Of a stretch of 55,345 bases of DNA, positions 9,618-19,241 are shown in pieces; the stretch's first letter is position 1; each line of letters begins with the position of its first letter. Made by a program: the position numbers and the translations under genes. The stretch spans positions 1 through 55,345 of the forward strand of contig JAFGJO010000066.1 in the NCBI GenBank assembly GCA_016929065.1, written 5' to 3'. The stretch is from Spirochaetales bacterium. Lineage in GTDB: Bacteria; Spirochaetota; Spirochaetia; SZUA-6; RPPD01. A model generated the notes under the pieces. That model was not told where the DNA came from. It saw only the letters and a list, made by a program, of their open reading frames with translations, and searched no databases.

Positions 9618-11117
9618 ATGAGTTCTCTCGCTGAAATTACTGCCAAAGCAAACGCAGCTGCAAAAAAGCAAGGATCTGTATCCTATATGCTCAAGGGAAT
9701 GTTTCTGCCAGAGGGGGAGCATGTTCCGGGTCCCTATGTGAACAAAGACGAGTTTCCCTCTGCTCTCGATGCCGCGAACGAAAAAATCAAAATATTGAAA
9801 GAAAGTACCAATCCATCAGCCCGGTCTGCGTCTGAATCCTTTTTGATGCTCCGCGACGGCGGTACGGATACGCAGGGGGAGCCGGGAAAAACGGTGATGA
9901 CCGGATGGCTGACCCACGCGGCTGAAACACTCGGCAGTGCTGCTTTTATTGAGGGTATGAAAAAGCTGGGGGATCGCATTGCACATGACTTTTCCGCGTT
10001 GGTAGTCATCGGGATCGGAGGGTCATACACGGATATCGAAGGGACGATTACCGCATGTACACGCGGCAAACCGGAAATCCCGGTATTTTATCTTGGACAG
10101 CATTTGTCGGCTGAACAGTACGCGGCTTTTTTTGAAACTGCGAAGGCTCTCCCCGGGAAGCTTGCCGTCAATATCATCTCAAAATCCGGTACAACAACCG
10201 AGCCTGCGATCGCGGCCCGGATTGTGATCGAGGGGTTAACAGGGATGGACAAGTGCGGCGCAATCTTTGCCACCACCGATCCACAAAAGGGCGCCCTGCA
10301 TGACATGATTGGGCCAAGGGGGTTTAATCCTCCCGAATATATTACCGATGCGGTAAAAGAAAAGTTTAGTATCGGTGAAAATATCGGCGGCAGGTTTTCG
10401 AGTATTACCCCTGTGGGACTGTTCCCTTTCGCTGTGGCAGGTGTGGATATTGAAGAGCTGCTTTTGGGGTACCATTACGGGATCACCGGCTGTGAGGATA
10501 TTGTTGCACAAAATACTGCATGCCGTTTTCTGGCGTTTCAGGAGGGAGCGGTTGTCGGGGTGTATTCGTATAATGTGGCCTGTTTCCGGGGGAAAATACT
10601 TGGCTTCCGTCAATTATGGCCGGAATCCACCGGGAAAGACGGAAAGGGATTAAATATCATGGAAGAGTTTTATACATCAGATGCCCATTCCAACGGCCAG
10701 CTTATTAAAAGCGGAGTACGCAATATAATGGAAATCTTTCATTTTATCGGGGATATCGGGCAAGATTTTGAAATTCCGAAATCGGCGTTTGACAAGGACA
10801 ATCTCAATATGGTGGCGGGGAATATGTCGCTTCATGCCATCAACAACAGGTTCATGTCCGCTCTTTTTCTGGATCATATTCAGTCCGGCGTACCGGCAAT
10901 GGCAGTGCGGCTGCCCTCGTTATCCGCCTTTCATATCGGCATGCATACGGCAATTGAACATTATTCAGCGGCTGTATTCGGGCTTTTAACCGGCATTAAT
11001 CCTGTCAATCAGCCTGGGGTGCAGGGATACAAGAACATCGCCTTTAACCTGCTCGGAATGAAAGGCGCCGAGGGGCAAAAACAGGCCGCAGCGGCACTTG
11101 GAGCGTTCGGTTTTTAG
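9618..11117 (+). CDS. pgi: Glucose-6-phosphate isomerase
   Basis: The 499-residue enzyme interconverts glucose-6-phosphate and fructose-6-phosphate in glycolysis and gluconeogenesis. Sugar-phosphate-binding motifs are present: VIGIGGSYTDIEG, SKSGTTTEPA and GGRFSSITPVGL. The C-terminal part contains the conserved catalytic-region block with HIGMHTAIEHYSAAVFG and a GVQGYKN ending motif. The start at 9618 is chosen because AAGGGGG (9606-9612) precedes it; an upstream in-frame ATG at 9585 would overlap the -10 box. It appears monocistronic, with its own promoter. Confidence 0.95.
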   Translation: MSSLAEITAKANAAAKKQGSVSYMLKGMFLPEGEHVPGPYVNKDEFPSALDAANEKIKILKESTNPSARSASESFLMLRDGGTDTQGEPGKTVMTGWLTHAAETLGSAAFIEGMKKLGDRIAHDFSALVVIGIGGSYTDIEGTITACTRGKPEIPVFYLGQHLSAEQYAAFFETAKALPGKLAVNIISKSGTTTEPAIAARIVIEGLTGMDKCGAIFATTDPQKGALHDMIGPRGFNPPEYITDAVKEKFSIGENIGGRFSSITPVGLFPFAVAGVDIEELLLGYHYGITGCEDIVAQNTACRFLAFQEGAVVGVYSYNVACFRGKILGFRQLWPESTGKDGKGLNIMEEFYTSDAHSNGQLIKSGVRNIMEIFHFIGDIGQDFEIPKSAFDKDNLNMVAGNMSLHAINNRFMSALFLDHIQSGVPAMAVRLPSLSAFHIGMHTAIEHYSAAVFGLLTGINPVNQPGVQGYKNIAFNLLGMKGAEGQKQAAAALGAFGF

Positions 11118-11211
11118 AGGTCCTTTCGGACAGGAGGGAATCCTCCAGGGCAACAGTTGACATTGTTGTAAATCCTGATATACCCTTTTTCATACAGAGG
11201 AGCGATACTGC

Positions 11212-12918
11212 ATGCCCGGAATTTATTCCAGAATCATCAATATTTTTCAGGGAAACAGGCGAAAGGCCGGGAAGGCCGATTACCAGGATTATGTCCTGCA
11301 GAAGCTGTTTCCAAAAATCCGCTACGGAAGGGATGTCGATCTGGAGCGCTACATCATGCTCCGCGAAAGCCGTCAGGGTGCCGCCGAATGGGGCAGGGCA
11401 TACCATAACCTCTCGCTTCGTTATACCGACAAAGAGCGTGCGGCGCTCATTCACTGCTACCGTAAAAGCCAGGGTGTGTTTGACTCTGTGTTTGCGAAAA
11501 TCTGCAATCAGCTGTACAAACGGGTTTCTCTCCACCTGAAAGGCCGGATCGACCAGCTGGTATCCGAGTATAAAAAGATTGAAACAGGTTCACAATCCAG
11601 GGGCGGGGATGCCTCGACCATGGGCAGGATCGATTCAATTGTCACGCTTTGCTCCCCGGACAAGGACAGCGCTCTTGAAAATGTTGAGTTTTTATACGAC
11701 TTTGCAGCGCACTTGGGGTATAAACATCAAAAACTGAAGAAAGTCGTATCGCTCGTGCAGGGGTATACTGATGGGACGCTCTTTGAGGAAGCCACGGTCA
11801 AGGAGTCGTATCATTTTGATATTCGTGAAGAATACCGGCGGCATCGCCCTTCAAAAAAGAAAAAGACTGACGGGTTCAGCCTGAAAATACTGATTACCGA
11901 AGAAGATGTAGAACGGATAGTTATTCCTCTGGACGGAAAAAATGAATATGAGCAGAGTTTTGCCTATTATGAGCGGTATCTGCCCTATGTCGACAACAAG
12001 GAATTTGCTACAAAGATATATGTGTACTCAAAAAAACACAGCTCCGGGCATTATCGGATTTATGAGGCCATACGAAAGGGAACGCAATATGGGCATCAGA
12101 AGGGCCGTGTATTCGATGATGTGTTCAAGATTGTCTGTTCGGGACAGTATGTATTCAATATCCGCAGTGAGCGGCAGGTGCAGGAAAAGCTGAAATCAAT
12201 GGGGCTTCCGGTTCCGGGACGCCGGCCCAGACAGCCCGTGCAGAAACAGCCGGAAGTGAAATTTATTCTCCCCAAAAAGAGAGAAAAGAAAATAACGCCG
12301 GTACCAGAAGTCATCACCATTATTGCTGAGGGAATCCCGAATGTGAAAAAAGAACTGGTTCCCGCTGAACGGCGTCCTGTAAGGCAAAAAAAGGAAGTTG
12401 TTCCAAAACCGGAAAGGCCGGTGCCTGTCGCTGAAAATTTTCAGGATGAAGGCCGGAAACCTGCGTCTCCGCAGGCTGCAGCGAAACTTGTCAAAGAGCC
12501 TGAAAAAATACAAAGGCCGGTTGTATCGCATGATGATTTGCCCTTGATCAGCTCTGTGAATGAGATGGTGCGGGAAATTACAACAGTCCGAAAAGAACAG
12601 AAACTGATCGTCAGGTATTTCAGGGAACTGCTTCCCGAAACATTGGTGTCAATGGCGAGGATGTCGTCGCATGATATGGAAAACGAAAAACAGGGGCCGA
12701 ACTCCATGCGTGAACTGGTGTATTATGTGGGGCGCAATTATGAAAGAATCCTGTCCGCAGAACATGAACGGCTGATTCATAAAAAACGCATAGAAACAAT
12801 GGGGTTTTCCCTGCACCTGGTATACTCTGCAATCATGACCAGTTTTAATGAGGTCAAGGCAGATTTTCTTGCCGGAACGTACTCAAGGAAAAAGCGGTCA
12901 ATGTTTTCCAAAGTATAA
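11212..12918 (+). CDS. Hypothetical protein, 568 residues
   Basis: I do not recognise this protein. It has no signal peptide or membrane segment and looks cytoplasmic. Residues 1-330 are mostly helical with many charged residues. A Pro/Lys/Arg-rich, low-complexity linker spans roughly 335-440, and a second helical domain occupies about 450-568. The domain-linker-domain layout suggests a scaffold or regulator. AGAGGAG lies upstream of the ATG. It converges on the receiver/TPR gene with only 9 bp between the stops. The codon use does not stand out from its neighbours. Confidence 0.75.
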   Translation: MPGIYSRIINIFQGNRRKAGKADYQDYVLQKLFPKIRYGRDVDLERYIMLRESRQGAAEWGRAYHNLSLRYTDKERAALIHCYRKSQGVFDSVFAKICNQLYKRVSLHLKGRIDQLVSEYKKIETGSQSRGGDASTMGRIDSIVTLCSPDKDSALENVEFLYDFAAHLGYKHQKLKKVVSLVQGYTDGTLFEEATVKESYHFDIREEYRRHRPSKKKKTDGFSLKILITEEDVERIVIPLDGKNEYEQSFAYYERYLPYVDNKEFATKIYVYSKKHSSGHYRIYEAIRKGTQYGHQKGRVFDDVFKIVCSGQYVFNIRSERQVQEKLKSMGLPVPGRRPRQPVQKQPEVKFILPKKREKKITPVPEVITIIAEGIPNVKKELVPAERRPVRQKKEVVPKPERPVPVAENFQDEGRKPASPQAAAKLVKEPEKIQRPVVSHDDLPLISSVNEMVREITTVRKEQKLIVRYFRELLPETLVSMARMSSHDMENEKQGPNSMRELVYYVGRNYERILSAEHERLIHKKRIETMGFSLHLVYSAIMTSFNEVKADFLAGTYSRKKRSMFSKV

Positions 12919-12927
12919 CCCGGCTGC

Positions 12928-13803
12928 TCATATTTTGAATGTTTTTAGCAGTTTTCTCGCCTGTGTGGAGAAAGAATCAAACGGTTTTGCGTTGGCGACT
13001 TTTGTCAGAAAATAGGCCGCCTTGTCATACTTTTTCTGTATCAGGAAATTTTTTCCCAAATACAGCAATGCAGATTTGTGACTGGTATTGTGCGGCGCTT
13101 TTTTAACAAATGCAGCATAATAGGAATTTGATTTGTCAAAGTCGCCCTTTGTTGCATAGCATTGGCCCAGCTGAAACAGGGCATCCTCCAGGTATCTGCG
13201 CCATGACTCGCGCTTGATGCGGGTTACTTTCAGCAAGGATTGAAAAATACCGATGGCTTCGTCGATGCTGTTCGATGAAATGGCGCTTAACCCGTCGTAA
13301 AACCGTTTTTCAATATCAACGACAGCATCCTCATCCGGCGTTGATCCCTGCGCCGGCTGATTTTCGAAGGTGATCGAAAAGGATGAAGTTTTTTTGGCTG
13401 ACGTTGCTTTTATTTCCTTTTTTAATTCGCCTGCAGCCCCCTGTTCTCTGGGGATAAAGCGGCCGATTTCCACCAGGAGCTCGCGTATGTCGACCGGCTG
13501 GGCGACCAGACTGTTCACGCCGTATGCTTTGGCCTGTTTCAGATCCAGAATATCCTTTTTTTCAAAAAGTACAATGATGGGCAGGGTGGCATGCTGGCCG
13601 CGAATTTTTCCGATCGCCTCGACACCATTCATGCTTTTCAGGGAGATGTTTACAATGACAAGATCAATCGAATCTTTTTTTATTTTCCGAAGTGCTTCGA
13701 TGCCGCCGACTGCTTCGTCAGTAAAATAATTTTTTGCGATGACCTTTTTCCATGGACTGATTATCGTTGTGGTTGTGTCAAGAATCAGAATGTGTAAATT
13801 CAT
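12928..13803 (-). CDS. Degenerate response-regulator receiver fused to TPR repeats
   Basis: Residues 1-120 have a CheY-like receiver fold (ILILDTTTT, LVIVNISLKSMNGVEAI, PIIVLFEKK, AYGVNSLVAQPVD). The key residues are altered. The phospho-acceptor Asp is Asn52, the switch Thr/Ser is Phe80, the conserved Lys is Gln102, and only Asp9 of the acidic pair remains. Residues 160-291 carry TPR-type helices (DEAIGIFQSLLK, ALFQLGQCYATKGDFDKS, KKYDKAAYFL). The protein is therefore probably not phosphorylated and works as a protein-interaction module. No histidine kinase is nearby. A convergent unknown gene abuts it. Confidence 0.8.
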   Translation of the reverse strand: MNLHILILDTTTTIISPWKKVIAKNYFTDEAVGGIEALRKIKKDSIDLVIVNISLKSMNGVEAIGKIRGQHATLPIIVLFEKKDILDLKQAKAYGVNSLVAQPVDIRELLVEIGRFIPREQGAAGELKKEIKATSAKKTSSFSITFENQPAQGSTPDEDAVVDIEKRFYDGLSAISSNSIDEAIGIFQSLLKVTRIKRESWRRYLEDALFQLGQCYATKGDFDKSNSYYAAFVKKAPHNTSHKSALLYLGKNFLIQKKYDKAAYFLTKVANAKPFDSFSTQARKLLKTFKI

Positions 13804-13932
13804 CGTATCGTATACCCTCTATTGTCAGCATTATCATTATCGGATAGAACAACTATTAAATCTGAATAAAAATATAATGTCGTAAGATCAATGAAACAAG
13901 GAAATTTTCAGGAAATATGTCATTATTTTCTG

Positions 13933-14283
13933 CTACAGAATGCTTTTATGGCCGTTTTTATCGATGTTGACAAAGGTCACATCATTTGAAAACACGAAAA
14001 TTTCCTTTTTTGTACCAGGATACTGGGCAAAAACTTCAACACAGCAGGTGAGGGATGATTTCCCCCTTTTCACTACATGAATGTGAAACCGCAGAATTGA
14101 ACCGCTCTTGACCTTTGTTTTGAAGTCTATGTTGTTCATTGCCCTGGTGACAAACATTTTATCGGGGTATTCCCTGGTCACAAAAAGCCATGCAAGCTCA
14201 TCTACCCATTTGAGCAGCTGCCCGCCGAACAGGTATCCGAAATGATTCAAGTATTCCGGCCGAACAAGTGTGAAGGTATCCAC
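13933..14283 (-). CDS. Hotdog-fold acyl-CoA thioesterase (YciA-like)
   Basis: The 116-residue protein has the single hotdog domain of acyl-CoA hydrolases. NHFGYLFGGQLLKWVDELAW covers the central helix with the catalytic acid, followed by VTRAMNNIDFKTKVKSGSIL and RFHIHV. Such enzymes cleave CoA thioesters in the cytoplasm. The start is GTG, preceded by AAAGGA. It is slightly shorter than YciA. The substrate chain length cannot be read from sequence. Confidence 0.8.
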   Translation of the reverse strand: MDTFTLVRPEYLNHFGYLFGGQLLKWVDELAWLFVTREYPDKMFVTRAMNNIDFKTKVKSGSILRFHIHVVKRGKSSLTCCVEVFAQYPGTKKEIFVFSNDVTFVNIDKNGHKSIL

Positions 14284-14504
14284 AATAATATCCTTTCTCT
14301 GCGATTTCTGTTTCCACCAAAGCGCTGCGGAATTCAGCGAATAGTATCACGCGCAATTATCCCGCAGGCAGTCCTTGCATTATATCCATTGCCGCATTTT
14401 TGTAAAGAGTTTTCTATTATAGTTATGAAAAATAGTAATGGAAAAAAACCGGAATCTGTTATACTCTAAGTGGTTGAGTGCAGGCGGGCAGCCAAGGAGG
14501 CATT

Positions 14505-15227
14505 ATGATTGAGCTTGCCAATGTCAGTAAGAGTTACCATCGCGGTGCAGTACGGGCGGTTTCGAACCTTTCATTATCAGTGAAAAAGGGTGAGCTCTTC
14601 TGCTTGTTGGGGCAGAATGGTGCGGGAAAAACAACCACACAAAAGCTGGTTGCTGGCGTGATCGCCCCGGACAGCGGGAGTATCCTTATCCAGGATATCG
14701 ACCTTGTTGCTGAGCCGTTGAAGGCAAAGGCATTAATCGGATATATCCCGGAAGAACCGGTTTTTTACGAGAATATGTCCGGACTTCAGTTTCTTGGATT
14801 TATTGCTGATATGTACCGGGTCTCTGGCGATGCACGCAAAAGAACCGGTGAACTGATTGAGATGTTCGGCGTTCAGGAATATATCCGTGAACAGATATCC
14901 CTGTACCCGTATGGGGTACGCCAGAAAATATCTGTTATTTCTGCGTTACTGCATGCACCGACAGTGATGCTTCTTGATGAGCCGTTAAACGGACTTGATC
15001 CCCAGTCTTCCCGCATGTTCCAGGAAACACTCCGTTCCTGTGTCAAAAACGGATGCACGGTGATTTTATCGACCTATATGATGCATGTCGCAGAAAAACT
15101 GGGCGACAGAGTGGGTATCTTGAAAAAGGGTGAACTGGTCGAAAATACCACGCTGCGCGGTTTGAAGCGGAAAAGCGGCGATAAAAATGCCAACCTGGAA
15201 GATATTTTTCTGGAGATAACACAGTGA
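14505..15227 (+). CDS. ABC transporter ATP-binding protein (ABC-2 exporter type)
   Basis: The 240-residue nucleotide-binding subunit has Walker A GQNGAGKTT (36-44), Walker B VMLLDEP (154-160) with catalytic Glu159, and a signature YPYGVRQ (134-140) in place of the more usual YSxGMxQ. The YIPEEP Q-loop form is common in EcsA/NatA-like exporters. AAGGAGG at 14494-14500 fixes the ATG at 14505. The stop overlaps the permease start by 4 nt. The pair is a two-gene exporter, and its substrate is unknown. Confidence 0.9.
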   Translation: MIELANVSKSYHRGAVRAVSNLSLSVKKGELFCLLGQNGAGKTTTQKLVAGVIAPDSGSILIQDIDLVAEPLKAKALIGYIPEEPVFYENMSGLQFLGFIADMYRVSGDARKRTGELIEMFGVQEYIREQISLYPYGVRQKISVISALLHAPTVMLLDEPLNGLDPQSSRMFQETLRSCVKNGCTVILSTYMMHVAEKLGDRVGILKKGELVENTTLRGLKRKSGDKNANLEDIFLEITQ

Positions 15228-16867
15228 TTTTTTTCAGGCTGTTTTTTATCCGCATCCAGGAGTCATTTTTATATGAGCTGGTTTTTTTGAAAAAAAGCAG
15301 GCAGAAAAAGGACTACTTTTTTTCTCTGCTGTTTTTTATTGTCCTGGCAGTTGCCGGAACATTTTTTTGTATTTATCTGTTTCAGATTTACCGGCATCTT
15401 GTTATCGCCGGATTGTTCGGCAGACATCCCGAAAGTGTTTTTTTCATTGCATCCCTGCTGGCATGGATTGTCATGTTATTTACGGCAATTCCCCGTGCAT
15501 CGCGCATATTTTTTCATGATTCTGGGGCAATTCTTTTGCACACGCTGCCGGTATCTCTGAATAAAATTACAGCCGCCCGATTCCTTTATTTTTACGTATC
15601 GTTGCTGCCCATTCAGCTGATATTCGGCATACCGGCACTTGCGGCGTATCTTGCAGATATTCGTGAGCCGATATCGATCATTGCCGGTAGTGCGGCATTT
15701 TTTGTTTTTTCTCCACTCCTCCCAATGGGGATCGCATTACTTGCCGCCTTTTTTCTGGACCGGTTATTTAATGTGTCGCAGTGGAGGCTGGTGTTTGAGG
15801 CAGTGAGCCTGTTATGTGTTTTTATACTGCTCGTTGGAGTACAGCTCGTTCTGCAGAACAGACTGCTTTCGGCAACAGTGGAAGAAAACCAGATGTTCAT
15901 CCTGCAGCTTGCCGATTTCTTGAAATATATTATCGTTGCATTCCCCCCGGCAATGTGGGTGGCTTCATCCTACAATGTTTCAAACGGACTTTTGTATGCA
16001 CTCTTGATTCCGGGGTGTGCCGGTGCGGTGAATATTCCGGCCTTCCTGCTTATCCGTCACGTATCATGGCGGCGGGAAATGAGTGTCAGGAAAAATATTA
16101 AGGCTGTCGGAAAACCCAAAATACACCGCTCCGGGGCCATGATTTTTTCCCTGTTGTTTCGTGAGTGGAAGGTTTTATTGTCCCATTCGATTTTTTTTAC
16201 GGAAATACTGGTGAAACTTGCAGTTTTGCCGGCATTATTGCTTTTATACAGCATAGCCGGGCCGCCGCAGTACATCGCCATCATTGTATCAATTGTTACA
16301 GCATCACCGCTAATGGCGATTGCCGCCGCCGGTATTCTGGTTTTGCTTCTGGATGTTTCGACCGTGAGTGCAACAGGTATATCACGTGAGAAACGGACAT
16401 TCATGCTGAGTTTGCAGGTCCCGGTCTCCGGCCGTGTACAGATTCAGGCGAAACTGCTCCTTCACATCCTTGTCGCCGCGCCCTCATATGCCCTTTCGGC
16501 CGGATTGCTGTATTTTATCTTTGCACTGCCCCTGGAGACTCTCGTAGTAACCATTCCGGCGATCATCGGGTTTTGTCTTTTTTCATTTTGTTCGTCAATG
16601 CTTTTTGAACTGCGCCGTCCCGACTTGTCATTTCTCAGGCAGGGAACGGGAATGTCCCCCCGTTCAAATGTATTCGTTGCCTCCATGCTCCAGCTGATCC
16701 TTGTTGCGGCAGCAGGCAGTCTGGCCTACGCAGTGACCCTGCTGGGGATGAGCGTGGTGATGACCGGCCTGCTGGTGACTGAAATGGTGATCATCATTGA
16801 TTTTTTTCTGCTCCGGAAAGTATTTTCAGACGCTGAACGGCTGTATCAAATAAAACGGTTCTACTGA
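15224..16867 (+). CDS. ABC-2 type transporter permease
   Basis: This 547-residue integral membrane protein has about 10-12 hydrophobic segments and basic connecting loops. The first segment (LLFFIVLAVAGTFFCIYLF) follows a positively charged stretch. It starts with GTG, overlapping the ATPase stop codon (GTGA), so the two are coupled and probably form one complex. Length and layout resemble large ABC-2 or EcsB-like permeases. Sequence alone does not give the exported molecule. Confidence 0.8.
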   Translation: MIFFRLFFIRIQESFLYELVFLKKSRQKKDYFFSLLFFIVLAVAGTFFCIYLFQIYRHLVIAGLFGRHPESVFFIASLLAWIVMLFTAIPRASRIFFHDSGAILLHTLPVSLNKITAARFLYFYVSLLPIQLIFGIPALAAYLADIREPISIIAGSAAFFVFSPLLPMGIALLAAFFLDRLFNVSQWRLVFEAVSLLCVFILLVGVQLVLQNRLLSATVEENQMFILQLADFLKYIIVAFPPAMWVASSYNVSNGLLYALLIPGCAGAVNIPAFLLIRHVSWRREMSVRKNIKAVGKPKIHRSGAMIFSLLFREWKVLLSHSIFFTEILVKLAVLPALLLLYSIAGPPQYIAIIVSIVTASPLMAIAAAGILVLLLDVSTVSATGISREKRTFMLSLQVPVSGRVQIQAKLLLHILVAAPSYALSAGLLYFIFALPLETLVVTIPAIIGFCLFSFCSSMLFELRRPDLSFLRQGTGMSPRSNVFVASMLQLILVAAAGSLAYAVTLLGMSVVMTGLLVTEMVIIIDFFLLRKVFSDAERLYQIKRFY

Positions 16868-17020
16868 AACGGATCTGCGAAAAGAATAGAAACAAGTCAG
16901 AAAGAGCCATATAAAGTACTGCAGACGCCCATAACATTCCATCTCTACTATAAGGCAGGATTGCAATGAAAACAGGAAAGTGTCGCTTGCGTTAAAGCAG
17001 TAATTCGATCATCATGAACC

Positions 17021-18586
17021 ATGGCATATTCAATTATTCCCTGTAGCGCGGTTGCAGACGAGTATCTGCGGGATGAATCGCGGTTTACCGGTGCTGCCGA
17101 GACATTCTCTTTTCCGGAAACTGAACCGGACGTGGTTTTCATTGTCAAAAAAATGGCTGCCAAAAATATACCGATAACAACTCAAGGCGCACGGACAGGA
17201 ATAACCGGTGGAGCGGTCCCCCTCGGCGGACATGCCATAAATATGGCCAGGATGAAAAAAATAATAAAAATTGAGACAGTTCCGGGGAAAGATGAATTCA
17301 TTATCACCGTTGAACCGGGAATGACATTGGCTGAATTCCGTGAACTGCTGAAGACTGACGGTTTTCCTGTGGAAGCTGCAGGCAATGACAGGGATGCGAA
17401 ATCTTTTATTTCGCATTCACATGCATACTTTTTTCCGCCGGAACTTACCGAAACATCAGCAACACTGGGCGGAATGGCCAGTTGTAATGCAAGCGGGGCA
17501 AGAAGTTTTTTATACGGTCCGGTACGGCCCTGGATTACCGGCATGCGGGTAGTGCTTGCAAACGGAGAAATCCTGGATTTGTCACGGACCCGCCGCTGTA
17601 TTCAAGGCCGGCGTTTCGAAATAATCAGCCCCGGGGAGGTATCGTATTCCGGGGAGATCCCCTCGTATCCATGGCGTGACGTGAAAAATGCTGCAGGGTA
17701 TTATTCAAAACCGGAGATGGACCTCCTTGACCTGTTCATTGGCCAGGAAGGCACGCTCGGGATCATTACTGCAATGAGCCTGATCGTCATCAAAAAACCG
17801 GAACATTCCTGGGGTGTGTTGTTTGCGTTCGGTTCATTCCGCAATGCATTGCGTTTTGTGGATCATATTCAAAAAAACAGGGGGAATTTACCTCTTGTTT
17901 CTGTTGCATCGCTTGAGTTTTTCGATCGCCATGCCATTGATTTTGCACAGACAATTGAACAGGGGCACTTGCCGCTCGATACCAGTTCGTGGGAGGCGGC
18001 TGTATATGTCGAGTTTGTCGGCAATGATGAAGACAAACTTGAAACGGCGCTTTCAGAATGCGGTGATTTCGTGGAGAAGCTGGGTGAAGACCCTGATAAA
18101 AGTGTAAGTGCTGCTTTGCCGCATGAACTTGAAAAAATTTCAAATTTCCGTCATGCAGTACCCGAGGCAATAAATCTGAAAGTGGCGAATATCCGTCAAT
18201 CCAACAGCACAATTACAAAGCTTTCCACGGATTTCGCGGTTCCCGATGGCCGGCTGACTGTACTGGTGGATGTGTACGACCGGATTCTGGGGCCTGCCGG
18301 ATTATTTTTTGCGATGTTTGGCCACGTCGGAGATAACCACCTCCATGTCAATATTATTCCGGAAACCACCGAGGCCTTCGAAAAAGGCAAGGAACTGTAT
18401 CTGGAAATTGCGAAAGAGGTGATTTCGCTTGGCGGTACAATATCTGCCGAACATGGAGTCGGGAAAATAAAACGGGATTTTTTGAAATTGATGTTCGGAG
18501 ATGATGGGATTGCGGAAATGAAGAGAATCAAACGGATATTTGATCCGGGTTTTTTGCTTAACCGGGGAAATCTTTTTTTGCCATAA
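17021..18586 (+). CDS. FAD-linked oxidase (GlcD/D-lactate dehydrogenase family)
   Basis: The 521-residue protein has an FAD-binding type 4 domain with GARTGITGGAVPLGG (the pyrophosphate loop) and SATLGGMASCNASGARSF. The C-terminal FAD-oxidase domain includes GHVGDNHLHVN, GGTISAEHGVGKIK and an FDPGFLLNRGN ending. Members oxidise 2-hydroxy acids such as glycolate, D-lactate or 2-hydroxyglutarate. There is no clear membrane segment and no partner Fe-S subunit next to it, so the electron acceptor is unknown. The Shine-Dalgarno sequence is weak. Confidence 0.88.
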   Translation: MAYSIIPCSAVADEYLRDESRFTGAAETFSFPETEPDVVFIVKKMAAKNIPITTQGARTGITGGAVPLGGHAINMARMKKIIKIETVPGKDEFIITVEPGMTLAEFRELLKTDGFPVEAAGNDRDAKSFISHSHAYFFPPELTETSATLGGMASCNASGARSFLYGPVRPWITGMRVVLANGEILDLSRTRRCIQGRRFEIISPGEVSYSGEIPSYPWRDVKNAAGYYSKPEMDLLDLFIGQEGTLGIITAMSLIVIKKPEHSWGVLFAFGSFRNALRFVDHIQKNRGNLPLVSVASLEFFDRHAIDFAQTIEQGHLPLDTSSWEAAVYVEFVGNDEDKLETALSECGDFVEKLGEDPDKSVSAALPHELEKISNFRHAVPEAINLKVANIRQSNSTITKLSTDFAVPDGRLTVLVDVYDRILGPAGLFFAMFGHVGDNHLHVNIIPETTEAFEKGKELYLEIAKEVISLGGTISAEHGVGKIKRDFLKLMFGDDGIAEMKRIKRIFDPGFLLNRGNLFLP

Positions 18587-18717
18587 GCCGTGTAAAAATG
18601 AGTTGCAGTGCAGATCATTGTGTTCCAAAAACAGAAAAAGTAATTTCATTTTATTGCAGTTTGCTGATTGTGTAATAGTCGGCAATGGGATATCATGAAG
18701 TAATAAAGGAGTTAAAA

Positions 18718-18987
18718 ATGGCATTAGAAATTATTCTCTCAAAAGTCCATTATGCGGACGGGACCGGTCAGCTTATAGACAGCTGTATCGGTGAATACAA
18801 CAATAAAACTTCGGAGTATAAAAAAGAACAGATTATCAAGCATATTGAAAATACCTATGCGAATTTTTACACAACACCGGATAAAAGCGCAAGAGTGCGG
18901 GTCTATAAAATTAAAAATCAGAAATTTCTGAAAACCGAAAACAATGATCTGGAAGAAGACAATCTGGGAGAATTGGAAAAATATTAA
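18718..18987 (+). CDS. Small hypothetical protein, 89 residues
   Basis: I do not recognise this protein. AAAGGAG precedes the ATG at 18718 and fixes the start. It is a soluble, Lys/Glu-rich protein with an acidic tail (NNDLEEDNLGELEKY). It stands between the FAD oxidase and the pseudouridine synthase, with no obvious operon partner. Confidence 0.6.
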   Translation: MALEIILSKVHYADGTGQLIDSCIGEYNNKTSEYKKEQIIKHIENTYANFYTTPDKSARVRVYKIKNQKFLKTENNDLEEDNLGELEKY

Positions 18988-19100
18988 CCCTTTTATCAAG
19001 CGGCTGTCCGCCAGATTCCGAAGGTTGTCAAAATGCCTTATTGCTTTTCAGGCAGCCGGGTTTGGCATACAATTAAAATGAAATGTCCATTAAAAGACTC

Positions 19101-19229
19101 ATGAAACAGAAACTGACCGCACAACAGGGCTGCAACAAGCATGCGCGCTCATTTTATGAAAAAATACCATATCGGGAACAGGATGGCAGTACGACAACCG
19201 ATACGGTTTTGATTTTCAGGGCCGAATAA
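19101..19229 (+). CDS. Possible 42-residue ORF or gene fragment
   Basis: An ATG frame of 42 codons includes HARSFYEKIPYREQDGS, faintly resembling the C-terminal strand-helix of GNAT acetyltransferases. There is no Shine-Dalgarno sequence. It is probably a remnant and not a working gene, and the resemblance is weak. Confidence 0.2.
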   Translation: MKQKLTAQQGCNKHARSFYEKIPYREQDGSTTTDTVLIFRAE

Positions 19230-19241
19230 GGTAATGTTCAG

